DNA of 64,000 bases from the NCBI GenBank assembly GCA_015693905.1, contig CP065161.1, positions 1,116,001 to 1,180,000 of the forward strand, given 5' to 3'. The notes under the pieces are model-generated. The model was given only the letters and a program-made list of their open reading frames with translations, did not search any database and was not told where the DNA came from. Below, in pieces: positions 24,527 to 33,305 of the stretch. The stretch comes from Rhodobacterales bacterium HKCCA1288. Lineage in GTDB: Bacteria; Pseudomonadota; Alphaproteobacteria; Rhodobacterales; Rhodobacteraceae. How positions within the stretch are numbered: position 1 is the first letter of the stretch; each line of letters opens with the position of its first letter. The position numbers were made by a program, and so were the translations under genes.

Positions 24527-25731
24527 GGGGGGCCACGCTGATTACGATGATGAAGGATGAAGGCCCCTATCTTTTGGAATGGGTCGCCCATCATCTGGCT
24601 TTGGGATTTGACCATATCTTGGTCTACACCAATGATTGTCGTGATCGCACTGATGCAATCTTAGACAGGCTCGGCACGATGGCGCCTGTGATACACCGCG
24701 AAAATGTGGTGGAGGCAGGCCAAAAGCCGCAAGCCTCCGCCCTCAAACGCGCACAATCCGAAGCACTGGTGCAAAACAGCGCATGGGTGATGGTGCTTGA
24801 CTGTGATGAATTTCTCGACCTGAAGTCGCGCAGTTTATCAGAATTCACCACCCTCATCGAAGGGCAGACCCATGTTGACGCTGTGGCGCTGACATGGCGA
24901 TTCATGGGATCGGGCGGGATTGAGAATTGGAACCCCGGTCTTGTCACACAAACCTATCAGCATGGCGCACGCGATGGGTTTCAACGCGGATGGGGGGTGA
25001 AAACCCTGTTTCGCCCTTTTGCACAGATGCGATTGGGCATTCACCGCCCCTCAATCGCAGGGCTTAATTCGGACGCAAAGGCGCGGGCGCAAATCACTGC
25101 GCAACATTGGGTCAATGGGTCTGGTCTGCCTTTGCCCCCAAGGTTCAAATTGGGGGCATGGCGCAGTTCCCCCCTGACAGTCGGGCGCACCTTTGGCGAG
25201 GTAAAACATTACGCAACCCGCAGTTTTGAAAACTATCTCCTGCGGGGGATGCGGGGCAATGTGAACAACAAAAAAGCCAAATATGATCTGGCCTATTTCA
25301 CAATATTTGACCGCAACGAACAGGCCGATGAAGGGCTTGTTAAGCATGGGCCTGCGCTTCGGGCTAAATTGGCGGAATTCCTGAGTGATCCAATTTTGGC
25401 GCAGCTCTACCATGACAGCCTTGCTTTTCACGAAGCCCGATTGGCCACGCTAAAATCGAACCCCGGCTATAAGCAAATCATCGCAAGCCTGCGCGCGGCG
25501 CATGAAACACCATACAGCGCTCTGAGCAGCGTATTATTCACCCAACCCCTGCCCCCCGTAGCAAAGGATATGGTCGCGCAACTGCGCGCAGGCGGTCATA
25601 GCGATCGAGAAATCGCGCAAATGATTGCTCAGTCCCCCCTCATCGCGGCAAAAGAGGCCGAGATTGACGCGGCTGATGCCGCCTTTTATCGCGAGTTGGG
25701 GCTTACGCCGATCCGAACGTCACCAGAATAG
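24523..25731 (+). CDS. Glycosyltransferase family 2-like protein
   Basis: 402 aa, paralogous to the N-terminal half of the protein at 22127. It shares MMKDEGPYLLEWVAHHLALGFDHILVYTNDCRD, the metal motif WVMVLDCDEFLDL, the W-R-F-M-G-S-G-G motif, RGWGVKTLF, LGIHRPSI and MRGNVNNKKAKYD. It lacks the methyltransferase-like C-terminus and ends in a helical tail of about 110 residues. Cytoplasmic; acceptor unknown, probably a surface polysaccharide. The start is set by the ATGA overlap with the short upstream ORF. Convergent with the DUF1178 gene, with 5 nt between stops. Confidence 0.87.
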   Translation: MRGATLITMMKDEGPYLLEWVAHHLALGFDHILVYTNDCRDRTDAILDRLGTMAPVIHRENVVEAGQKPQASALKRAQSEALVQNSAWVMVLDCDEFLDLKSRSLSEFTTLIEGQTHVDAVALTWRFMGSGGIENWNPGLVTQTYQHGARDGFQRGWGVKTLFRPFAQMRLGIHRPSIAGLNSDAKARAQITAQHWVNGSGLPLPPRFKLGAWRSSPLTVGRTFGEVKHYATRSFENYLLRGMRGNVNNKKAKYDLAYFTIFDRNEQADEGLVKHGPALRAKLAEFLSDPILAQLYHDSLAFHEARLATLKSNPGYKQIIASLRAAHETPYSALSSVLFTQPLPPVAKDMVAQLRAGGHSDREIAQMIAQSPLIAAKEAEIDAADAAFYRELGLTPIRTSPE

Positions 25732-25736
25732 CGGCG

Positions 25737-26201
25737 TTAATTTGCCTTTGACTTTGGCAAGAAGGGCAAGGGCGCAATTTGCACCCCGTCCTCAACCAGG
25801 GCTTTTGCCTCCTCAGGGGCTGCTTCGCCGTGGATCATGCGTTCGGGCGCGGTGCCATCATGGATTGCGCGCGCTTCTTTTACAAAATTCTTGCCAACAT
25901 AGGTCGAATTTTCTTCGACATGTTTGCGCATCGCTTGGATCATTTCCTGAAGTTTACCATCGGGGGCGCTTAACGCCCCTGTGGGCGGGGTGCTTGGCAC
26001 GGGCAGGTTATCTGCAATTTGAGGGCTATCGCCATCGCTTGGGGCGACACGAGGCGCCATGATCGCCTTTGTGACATCAGAAGATCCGCAAACACCACAA
26101 GACAGCAATCCCCGCTCCGCCAGATCGTCAAAGGCGGCAGCAGATTGGAACCAACTGTCAAACCCGTGCCCTTCGGCACATTTCAACGCATATCGGATCA
26201 T
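25737..26201 (-). CDS. DUF1178 family protein
   Basis: 154 aa. The N-terminus MIRYALKCAEGHGFDSWFQSAAAFDDLAERGLLSCGVCGSSDVTKAIMAPRV is diagnostic for DUF1178, a small family common in Alphaproteobacteria. A Cys near the start (LKCAEGH) and a C-x2-C pair (LSCGVCGS) could bind zinc. The C-terminal half (KHVEENSTYVGKNFVKEARAIHDG) is conserved, with a proline-rich linker between. No function is established. Start at 26201 is preferred over the longer frame to 26237 because the family begins with MIRY/MIKY. Confidence 0.9.
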   Translation of the reverse strand: MIRYALKCAEGHGFDSWFQSAAAFDDLAERGLLSCGVCGSSDVTKAIMAPRVAPSDGDSPQIADNLPVPSTPPTGALSAPDGKLQEMIQAMRKHVEENSTYVGKNFVKEARAIHDGTAPERMIHGEAAPEEAKALVEDGVQIAPLPFLPKSKAN

Positions 26202-26286
26202 AGAAGCCCTAATTGTGGCGAAAACGTCAGATTGCAAGTGGCGCTAAGTGTTACATCCTGCACATTGCCCCCTGCAAGGGCCAAAA

Positions 26287-26763
26287 TTACGCTGCGGGTG
26301 GTGGTGGCAGAAACCCTTTCAGGATCGCCTTAAGGTCAGGTTCCCGCACCTTTGACGCGGCCTTTTTCGGGGAAAACCATTTGCGCCGCCGTTCCCCCGC
26401 TTCGGGATATTTATCGGCCAAAGATTTCACCTCGACAGGAAAGACGGAGACGATACAGGGCACTGGATCGGCGCTATCAATCTCTTTGGAATAGGAATAA
26501 AGCCCGACACAAAGGTCTAGGGTCGTGCCGCGCACACCTGCCTCTTCCCATGCCTCTATCCCTGCGGCTTCGGCGGGGGTTTTGCCATCCATGGGCCATC
26601 CTTTGGGGATGATCCACCGTTCACTATCACGCGAGGAGATCAACAAAATCTCAACGCCTTTTTTCTTGCGGCGAAAACACAGCGCTGCGAATTGCGAGCG
26701 CGGATCCCGTTTGGATGCCCCCTCAACCCGTAATGGCCCTTGCACTGTGCGAAGATTGCTCAT
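26287..26763 (-). CDS. NUDIX hydrolase
   Basis: 158 aa. The Nudix box is seen as GWPMDGKTPAEAAGIEAWEEAGVRG (about residues 55-80; G-x5-E-x7-REUXEEXGU with a degenerate REU), so it should cleave a nucleoside diphosphate linked to another moiety with Mg2+. The diphosphoinositol-polyphosphate-like subgroup (AALCFRRKKKGVEILLISSRDSERWIIPKG) fits the N-terminal part. Substrate unknown. It is divergent from the glutathione peroxidase gene; 49-85 nt separate it from DUF1178 on the same strand. Confidence 0.9.
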   Translation of the reverse strand: MSNLRTVQGPLRVEGASKRDPRSQFAALCFRRKKKGVEILLISSRDSERWIIPKGWPMDGKTPAEAAGIEAWEEAGVRGTTLDLCVGLYSYSKEIDSADPVPCIVSVFPVEVKSLADKYPEAGERRRKWFSPKKAASKVREPDLKAILKGFLPPPPAA

Positions 26764-26893
26764 CGCGTTTTATCACCGCTCTTTGTTATGTTCGTTATGC
26801 CCCAGTCTGCCGAACTTTCCCAAGAAAAGCAAAACAAACCATGAATTTTTCAAGGGAGGATGGGCGCATGTAGCACCCGCGCCCTTGATCGCT

Positions 26894-26927
26894 TTGGCAT
26901 TTCGACTAACTTTTGCACAAATGCCAA
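26894..26927 (+). promoter_or_regulatory. Inverted repeat in the leader of the glutathione peroxidase gene
   Basis: Perfect 9-bp arms TTGGCATTT and AAATGCCAA with a 16-nt spacer, ending 3 nt before the GAAGGAG ribosome-binding site of the peroxidase gene. It could be a LysR-type operator (dyad with an AT-rich spacer) or a 5'-UTR hairpin next to the ribosome site. It lies in the 181-bp gap between the NUDIX and peroxidase genes. Confidence 0.55.
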
Positions 26928-26944
26928 TCGAAGGAGCAGCATTG

Positions 26945-27478
26945 ATGACAGTCTCAGGGATTTTGGCCAAATCCGTTTTGGTTTGGGCAGTGGCCGCATC
27001 AATGGCCATGGCTGTCGAGGATTTCACATTTCCTTCGATTGATGGCGGTGAATATCGGTTTTCAGACTGGCACGGGCAGCCAATTTTGGTGGTAAACACG
27101 GCATCGCAATGCGGCTTCACACCACAATATGAGGGGTTGCAGGCCTTGCATGATCGTTATGCCGATCAGGGATTGATTGTATTGGCCGTGCCTTCCGATG
27201 ATTTTGGGCAGGAACTGGCCAACGAGGCCGAAGTGGCCGAGTTTTGTGAATTGAATTACAATTTGACCCTTCCGATGACCGAGATCACGCGGATTAAAGC
27301 CCCCGATGCACATCCATTTTTCGAATGGCTCGCACGCGAACATAATGCGCGGCCGTCATGGAATTTTTCAAAGTTCCTCATTGGTGGAAATGGTGAATTT
27401 GTCGAAGATTGGTCAAGCCTGACAGGCCCGACCAGTGGCGCGATCATTCGGGCGGTTGAGCGCGAATTGGCGCGCTAG
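26945..27478 (+). CDS. Glutathione peroxidase family protein, exported
   Basis: 177 aa. An N-terminal signal peptide (about residues 1-23, ILAKSVLVWAVAASMAMA) is followed by the glutathione peroxidase fold. The peroxidatic residue is cysteine, not selenocysteine (VNTASQCGFTPQYEGLQAL, about residue 58), with the partner Trp/Asn in ARPSWNFSKFLIGGNGEFV. The product probably reduces hydroperoxides in the periplasm; thioredoxin-type reductants are usual for bacterial forms. The ATG at 26945 has GAAGGAG upstream. The long frame opening at 26525 is antisense to the NUDIX gene and is not used. The HDAC-like gene follows after 5 nt. Confidence 0.88.
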   Translation: MTVSGILAKSVLVWAVAASMAMAVEDFTFPSIDGGEYRFSDWHGQPILVVNTASQCGFTPQYEGLQALHDRYADQGLIVLAVPSDDFGQELANEAEVAEFCELNYNLTLPMTEITRIKAPDAHPFFEWLAREHNARPSWNFSKFLIGGNGEFVEDWSSLTGPTSGAIIRAVERELAR

Positions 27479-27483
27479 TCCCT

Positions 27484-28617
27484 GTGACCACGCCCGTTTT
27501 TCTTGGCTCCGAGATATATCGCGGATCAACCTATGGTTCGTGGCACCCCTTACGCATTCCGCGTGTCTCAACTGTGATGGATTTATGCCGCGCCATGGGG
27601 TGGCTCAGCGCCGCGCAATATCGCCAAAGCCCGCGCGCCAAGCCAAAAGCCCTAACGGCATGGCATGACCCCCTCTATATCGAGGCGCTCATGCGCGCTG
27701 AAGAAACCCAAGATGTGGATGACGCAACCCGCGCGCGCCATGGCCTTGGGACTGTGGCAAACCCCGTCTTTCCCGAAATGTATCGCCGCCCCGCCACGGG
27801 GGCAGGTGGCGCGCTTTTGGCGGTTGAATTGCTGCGCGCGGGCGGTGTTGTGTTTCATCCAGGCGGTGGCACGCATCACGGGCTGCCCGACCGCGCGAAC
27901 GGGTTTTGCTATCTCAATGACCCTGCGCTTGCGATCACGGCGTTGCGACAGCAGGGGCTGACGCGCATCGCCTATGTCGATATGGACGCCCACCATCCAG
28001 ACGGGGTGGAGCATGGGTTCAAGGGCGCGTCCGATGTCTTGATGATCTCTGTGCATGAAGAGCGGCGTTGGCCATTTACAGGGGCGCTGGACGATGATGG
28101 CGGGGGAAATTGCCTAAACCTGCCCGTCCCGCGCGGGTTTCATGATGCGGAAATGGCACTCATTCGCGATATGCTGATCTTACCCGCACTTGCGGCGTTT
28201 TCGCCTGAGGCTATCGTATTGCAATGCGGTGCTGATGCGGTGACCGATGATCCGCTCTCAAGGCTCTGTCTCTCTGCGCAAAGCTATTGGGACATGGTCG
28301 CTGCCGTTCAATCGTTACGCTGTCCCCGCCTATTGGTGACAGGGGGTGGGGGCTATAACCCGTGGACAGTCGCCCGCGTCTGGAGCGGGATTTGGGCCAC
28401 ACTCAGCGGGCAAGATATTCCTGACCGCCTCCCACAAGAGGGCGAAGCGGTCTTGCGGGGCCTATCTTGGGCGGGGCATTCGAAAGGGAAATCGCCACCC
28501 GCGACATGGTTCACGCAGTTGCATGACAGCCAAGACGAAACACCAATTCGCGACACAATCCGAGATCGCATTGCCCTGCTCTCTGCGCGCCCTGCGGCGC
28601 AGGGCGTTTTGCCATAA
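27484..28617 (+). CDS. Histone deacetylase family protein (acetoin utilisation/acetylpolyamine hydrolase type)
   Basis: 377-aa zinc-dependent deacetylase of the arginase/deacetylase fold. Catalytic pair in HPGGGTHHGLPDRANGFCYLND (about residues 125-147); zinc ligands in YVDMDAHHPDGVEHGF (about 163-178) and in the CGADAVTDD stretch; the C-terminal GGGGYNPW loop is present. Bacterial members deacetylate small amides, polyamines or proteins such as acetyl-CoA synthetase; which applies is unknown. GTG start directly after the peroxidase gene, so the two form an operon, ended by the hairpin at 28621. Confidence 0.9.
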   Translation: MTTPVFLGSEIYRGSTYGSWHPLRIPRVSTVMDLCRAMGWLSAAQYRQSPRAKPKALTAWHDPLYIEALMRAEETQDVDDATRARHGLGTVANPVFPEMYRRPATGAGGALLAVELLRAGGVVFHPGGGTHHGLPDRANGFCYLNDPALAITALRQQGLTRIAYVDMDAHHPDGVEHGFKGASDVLMISVHEERRWPFTGALDDDGGGNCLNLPVPRGFHDAEMALIRDMLILPALAAFSPEAIVLQCGADAVTDDPLSRLCLSAQSYWDMVAAVQSLRCPRLLVTGGGGYNPWTVARVWSGIWATLSGQDIPDRLPQEGEAVLRGLSWAGHSKGKSPPATWFTQLHDSQDETPIRDTIRDRIALLSARPAAQGVLP

Positions 28618-28620
28618 AAA

Positions 28621-28645
28621 AGGCGGCCCCGAATAAGGGCCGCCT
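28621..28645. terminator. Bidirectional terminator between the HDAC-like gene and pntB
   Basis: Perfect 9-bp stem AGGCGGCCC / GGGCCGCCT around the loop CGAATAA. On the minus strand it is followed by a short T-rich stretch (TTTTTTATGG) and on the plus strand by TGATTGTC. It separates two convergent transcription units. Confidence 0.85.
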
Positions 28646-28671
28646 GATTGTCATTCGCGCACCACAAGGGC

Positions 28672-30159
28672 TTAGGCGATTTTCGGCAGCAAGCTGTCGA
28701 TTGAGGCCTTTGCATCGCCGTAGAACATCCGCGTGTTCTCTTTGTAGAAAAGCGGGTTCTCAATGCCCGAATAGCCTGTGCCCTGCCCCCGTTTGGAGAC
28801 GAAAACCTGCTTGGCTTTCCAGCATTCCAACACAGGCATCCCTGCGATTGGCGAGTTGGGGTCTTCTTGCGCGGCTGGGTTCACGATGTCGTTTGAACCG
28901 ATCACAATGGCCACATCGGTGGATGGGAAATCCTCGTTGATTTCATCCATTTCCAGAACGATGTCATAGGGCACTTTGGCCTCTGCAAGCAGAACGTTCA
29001 TGTGACCAGGCAAGCGGCCTGCAACGGGGTGAATGGCGAAACGCACAATTTTGCCCGCCGCGCGCAGCTTGCGTGTAAGCTCGGCCACACCTTGCTGTGC
29101 CTGTGCCACCGCCATGCCATAGCCGGGGATGATGATGATGCTGTCGGCCTCGTTCAGCGCATTGGCCACACCATCGCTGTCGATTGCGATTTGCTCGCCC
29201 TCAATGGCCTGCTGCTCGCCTTTGGCACCGCCAAAACCACCCAAAATCACGCTGATGAAACTGCGGTTCATGGCTTTACACATGATGTAGCTGAGGATGG
29301 CACCCGAAGAGCCCACCAAAGCCCCCACAACAATCAACAGATCATTGCCAAGGCTAAAGCCAATCGCCGCCGCCGCCCAACCTGAATAGCTGTTCAGCAT
29401 GGACACAACCACGGGCATATCCGCGCCGCCGATCCCCATGATCAGGTGATAGCCGATAAAGAGAGCCAGAACTGTCAAGGCAATCAATGTCCAGCCGCCT
29501 GCGCCGCCCAAATACATCGCGGCCAACGCCAAGGATGCGGCAGCGGCAGCAGCGTTCAAGATATGCCCACCAGGCAATTGCTTCGCCGCACTGTTCACAC
29601 GCCCTGCAAGTTTGCCATAGGCGATGACGGAACCCGTAAAGGTCACGGCACCGATCCAAATCCCCAAGACCAATTCAACGCGCAAAATGCCAACTTCAAC
29701 GGCGGTTTTCTTGCCCAACAGTGCCGCGAAATTGGACAGGGTGCCAAGCATGTCATAAACAGGCGCCTCAATCGGGCCTTTGGGTTGCGGGAAGGCCATA
29801 CCTGCCTCGCGCAAAACCTCGCCCACGCTGACCAATTCAAGATGCGCGTTAAAGCCCACGAAAACGGCAGCAAGCCCCACCAAGGAGTGCATGATTGCCA
29901 CAAGTTCAGGCATTTGCGTCATTTGCACCTTGGTGGCGAGTTGATACCCAACCCCTGCGCCTGCCGCGATCAAGACCAATGACATCAGCCACAGCCCCGA
30001 ACCTGGGCCGATTAAGGTGGCCGAAATCGCAATGGCCATGCCTGCGATGCCATACCAAACCGCGCGCTTGGCACTTTCTTGTCCCGACAAACCGCCCAGC
30101 GAGAGGATGAAGAGGACGCCCGCGACTGCATAAGCCGCAATGGTGAAACCGAAATCCAT
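28672..30159 (-). CDS. pntB: NAD(P) transhydrogenase subunit beta, PntB
   Basis: 495 aa, membrane domain (nine or so helices, about residues 1-290) followed by the NADP(H)-binding domain III (about 310-495) with [38 protein letters not shown] and [27 protein letters not shown]. With PntA it uses the proton-motive force to reduce NADP+ with NADH. Length and motifs are those of complete PntB. It begins 18 nt after the pntA stop on the same strand. Confidence 0.97.
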   Translation of the reverse strand: MDFGFTIAAYAVAGVLFILSLGGLSGQESAKRAVWYGIAGMAIAISATLIGPGSGLWLMSLVLIAAGAGVGYQLATKVQMTQMPELVAIMHSLVGLAAVFVGFNAHLELVSVGEVLREAGMAFPQPKGPIEAPVYDMLGTLSNFAALLGKKTAVEVGILRVELVLGIWIGAVTFTGSVIAYGKLAGRVNSAAKQLPGGHILNAAAAAASLALAAMYLGGAGGWTLIALTVLALFIGYHLIMGIGGADMPVVVSMLNSYSGWAAAAIGFSLGNDLLIVVGALVGSSGAILSYIMCKAMNRSFISVILGGFGGAKGEQQAIEGEQIAIDSDGVANALNEADSIIIIPGYGMAVAQAQQGVAELTRKLRAAGKIVRFAIHPVAGRLPGHMNVLLAEAKVPYDIVLEMDEINEDFPSTDVAIVIGSNDIVNPAAQEDPNSPIAGMPVLECWKAKQVFVSKRGQGTGYSGIENPLFYKENTRMFYGDAKASIDSLLPKIA

Positions 30160-30177
30160 ATCTGATACCCCTGCTGC

Positions 30178-31752
30178 TTACGATTTCTGGAACATGGCGA
30201 GCATCCGCCGTGTCACGAGGAAGCCGCCGAAAATATTAACTGCAGCCATAAAGATACCAAGGGCCGCCAAGATCGTGATCAGCGCAGAGCTAGAGCCGAT
30301 TTGCATCAGCGCGCCCAAGATCACAATCGAGGAAATCGCATTGGTCACCGCCATCAAAGGCGTGTGAAGGCTGTGCGCCACGTTCCAAATAACTTGGAAC
30401 CCGATGAACACCGACAGCACAAAGACGATGAAGTGCTGCATAAAGCTCGCAGGCGCAATCAAGCCCACGCCCAAGACCAACGCGGCACCAATCGCCACAA
30501 GGGTGATTTGGTTCTTCGTCTGCGCCTTGAAGGCGGCAATCTCTTGCTCCCGCTTTTCTTCGGGCGTCAGTTCTTTGGGCTTTTCACGCTTCTGCGCGGC
30601 AATTGCCGCCACTTTGGGTGGGGGCGGTGGGTAAGTGATCTCACCGCTAAACACCGCAGTTGCCCCGCGGATCACGTCATCCTCCATGTTGTGCACGACC
30701 TGCCCATCCTTTGCGGGGGTAAGATCGGCCAACATATGGCGGATATTCGTGGCATAGAGGGTTGAGGATTGCGCCGCCATACGGCTAGGGAAATCGGTAT
30801 AGCCGATAATCACCACGCCATTGTCGCTGACAATCCGCTCATCTGCCTTGGTCAATTCACAATTGCCGCCCCGTTCTGCGGCCAGATCGATGATCACCGA
30901 GCCAGGCTTCATCGCCTCGACCATATCCTTCGTCCACAGCAATGGCGCAGGGCGGCCTGGGATCAAGGCCGTGGTGATCACGATATCCATATCTGGCGCG
31001 ATCTCGCGGAATTTGGCCAATTGCTTGGCTTGGAACTCAGGGCTTTGGGGCGGGGCATACCCACCAGTCGCTGCCCCATCGGGCAATTCGTCATCTGAGA
31101 ATTCAAGGAACACGAATTCCGCGCCCATGGATTCAATCTGTTCTGCAACTTCGGGACGCACGTCAAACGCATAAGTGATTGCGCCCAGAGATGTGGCCGT
31201 GCCGATGGCGGCTAGGCCCGCAACGCCTGCACCAACCACCAAAACCTTTGCAGGGGGAACCTTGCCTGCCGCAGTCACCTGACCTGTGAAGAAGCGGCCA
31301 AAGTTATTGCCTGCCTCAATCACCGCGCGATAGCCTGCGATATTCGCCATTGAGGAGAGCGCATCCATTTTCTGCGCGCGGCTGATGCGGGGCACCATAT
31401 CCATAGCGATCACATTGGCACCTTTACTGCGGGCCAATTCCATCAACGCCTCATTCTGGCCGGGCCAGAAGAATGAAATCAGGGTCTGCCCCTCGCGCAA
31501 GCGCTTGACCTCAGCCTCTTGGGGCGGGCGCACTTTGATCACAACATCCGAGGCTTTGCACAAGGCCGCCGCTGTTTTCACAACGCTGACGCCAGCCGCC
31601 TTGTAGACTGCGTCTGAAAAGCCAGCTGCTGCACCCGCACCTGTTTCGATCACGCATTCATGGCCAAGCTTCTGCAATTGCGCCGCGCTGTCGGGTGTCA
31701 TCGCAACCCGCGCTTCGCCCTGTTCGATTTCTTTTAAAGCGCCAATTTTCAC
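30178..31752 (-). CDS. pntA: NAD(P) transhydrogenase subunit alpha, PntA
   Basis: 524 aa. NAD(H)-binding domain I (about residues 1-380) with VKIGALKEIEQGEARVAMTPDSAAQL, the glycine motif VVGAGVAGLAAIGTATSLG and PGRPAPLLWTKDMVEAMKPGSVIIDLAAERGGN. A charged, proline-rich linker (about 375-425) leads to four membrane helices at the C-terminus. It is a one-piece alpha subunit, unlike the split PntAA/PntAB of some Alphaproteobacteria. The start is a GTG at 31752 with GGAGGGAA upstream; the frame runs open further upstream without family similarity. Confidence 0.96.
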   Translation of the reverse strand: MKIGALKEIEQGEARVAMTPDSAAQLQKLGHECVIETGAGAAAGFSDAVYKAAGVSVVKTAAALCKASDVVIKVRPPQEAEVKRLREGQTLISFFWPGQNEALMELARSKGANVIAMDMVPRISRAQKMDALSSMANIAGYRAVIEAGNNFGRFFTGQVTAAGKVPPAKVLVVGAGVAGLAAIGTATSLGAITYAFDVRPEVAEQIESMGAEFVFLEFSDDELPDGAATGGYAPPQSPEFQAKQLAKFREIAPDMDIVITTALIPGRPAPLLWTKDMVEAMKPGSVIIDLAAERGGNCELTKADERIVSDNGVVIIGYTDFPSRMAAQSSTLYATNIRHMLADLTPAKDGQVVHNMEDDVIRGATAVFSGEITYPPPPPKVAAIAAQKREKPKELTPEEKREQEIAAFKAQTKNQITLVAIGAALVLGVGLIAPASFMQHFIVFVLSVFIGFQVIWNVAHSLHTPLMAVTNAISSIVILGALMQIGSSSALITILAALGIFMAAVNIFGGFLVTRRMLAMFQKS

Positions 31753-31987
31753 GCTACATTCCCTCCAGTTTTTGGTGGCTCCCGCCCCCATAACAACTGC
31801 CGCAGATGGATACAACGGCCCATTCCGCGACATAATATTTCGTATACAACCGCATACCGCGCAATATCTGTTCAAAACAAGAATTGGCTCAAGTTGCGGC
31901 AATGTCCAGAGGCAGAACGCAGCCGCGCCAGATCAATTGACCTCAACAGGCAGATGCGGCAGCAATTCGAAAAGAGGAGAGGCCAAG
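31753..31987. promoter_or_regulatory. Divergent promoter region between pntA and kynU
   Basis: 235 bp with no credible gene. It should hold the promoters of pntAB (leftward) and kynU (rightward). A GTATAC hexamer occurs in the AT-richer middle part (near 31850), but no convincing long palindrome was found. The position is certain; details of promoters are not. Confidence 0.5.
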
Positions 31988-33178
31988 ATGACAGATTTCA
32001 CCAAAACCCGTGCGGCGTTCCATATTCCCGATGGGGTGATCTATCTTGATGGCAATTCCCTCGGCCCCCTGCCCTTGGCGGCACAAGCAGCAGCCAGCCA
32101 AACCTTGACCGACCAATGGGGTGAGATGTTGATCACTGCATGGAACCGCGCAGGCTGGATTGATCTGCCGCGCAAATTGGGGGATCGCATCGCACCACTG
32201 ATTGGGGCTGAGCCTGAAACAGTTCAAGTGGGCGATACATTATCCCTGAAACTTTATCAGGCGCTTGGGGCCGCTTTGGCGATGACAGATCGCAAGATCA
32301 TTCTTAGCGATCAGGGCAATTTTCCGTCCGATCTCTATATGGCCGAAGGGTTGATCCAAACCATGGGCCAAGGCCACGAACTGCGCTTGGTTGCACCCGA
32401 AGCCGTGGAGGAAGCGCTCAGTGACGAGATCGCCGTGCTGATGCTGACCCAAGTTGATTATCGCACAGGCCGCAGGCATGACATGGCGCGCCTGACGGCT
32501 CGGGCACATGAATTGGGGATTATCACAATCTGGGATTTGGCCCATTCGGCGGGGGCGTTCCCCGTGCATCTGGCGCAAACAGGCGCGGATTTTGCCGTTG
32601 GATGCAGCTATAAATACCTCAATGGCGGGCCAGGGGCGCCCGCCTTTATCTATATCGCCCCGCAGTATCGTGACCATGCGCATACCGTGCTCAACGGGTG
32701 GCTTGGGCACGCAACACCCTTTGCATTTCCGCTAGACTATACACCCGCCACAGGGGTGGATCGAATGCGGATTGGCACCCCTGCGGTGGTGCAGATGCAA
32801 ATCCTAGATGCCGCCCTTGATGCGTGGCAGGGGGTTGATCTGAATGATCTGCGTGCGGCCTCGGTCGCGCTATCCGAGCGTTTGATTGCGGGCATTGAGG
32901 CCAGTTGCCCTGATTTGCGCCTCGCAAGCCCCCGCGACCCCGAGCAACGCGGCAGTCAGGTTTCATTTCATTTTCAAGACGCTTATGCCCTATGCCAAGC
33001 CCTGATCGCGCGCGGTATCATCGGAGACTTCCGCGCGCCCGACATTCTGCGATTTGGGATCGCGCCGCTTTATATCGGCACGGCTGACATTGACACAGCC
33101 ATTGCCGCAATTTCGGAAATCATCAAAGGCCGCCTTTGGGATCGCCCCGAATGGAAGACACGCAACGCGGTGACCTAA
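31988..33178 (+). CDS. kynU: Kynureninase KynU
   Basis: 396-aa pyridoxal-phosphate enzyme of aminotransferase fold. It cleaves kynurenine (or 3-hydroxykynurenine) to anthranilate and alanine. IYLDGNSLGPLP at the N-terminus, the phosphate-binding region around DQGNFPSDLYMAEG, TIWDLAHSAGAFPVHL (Asp holding the pyridine nitrogen) and the cofactor lysine K209 in CSYKYLNGGPGAPAFIY are all present. The ATG at 31988 has AAGAGGAGAGG upstream; the frame open from 31772 crosses the promoter region and is not used. No other kynurenine-pathway gene is nearby. Confidence 0.95.
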   Translation: MTDFTKTRAAFHIPDGVIYLDGNSLGPLPLAAQAAASQTLTDQWGEMLITAWNRAGWIDLPRKLGDRIAPLIGAEPETVQVGDTLSLKLYQALGAALAMTDRKIILSDQGNFPSDLYMAEGLIQTMGQGHELRLVAPEAVEEALSDEIAVLMLTQVDYRTGRRHDMARLTARAHELGIITIWDLAHSAGAFPVHLAQTGADFAVGCSYKYLNGGPGAPAFIYIAPQYRDHAHTVLNGWLGHATPFAFPLDYTPATGVDRMRIGTPAVVQMQILDAALDAWQGVDLNDLRAASVALSERLIAGIEASCPDLRLASPRDPEQRGSQVSFHFQDAYALCQALIARGIIGDFRAPDILRFGIAPLYIGTADIDTAIAAISEIIKGRLWDRPEWKTRNAVT

Positions 33179-33305
33179 GGTTGCCTGATTGCATACCGCG
33201 GTGTGCAGATAAACCTTTAAAATACAAATAAATTTTTGGTTTACATATCCAGAAATTTTCGTCAGGTTGAAGCATCTTCCCCCCGCCTGAAAGGCGTGAC
33301 GGCAT

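Noticed and set aside
26525-26944. Long N-terminal extension of the glutathione peroxidase
   Set aside because: It runs antisense through the NUDIX gene; the ATG at 26945 gives a proper signal peptide and ribosome site.
33210-33242. TAAACC/GGTTTA dyad before the DUF3422 gene as an operator
   Set aside because: Only 6-bp arms with a long spacer, which is expected by chance in AT-rich intergenic DNA.
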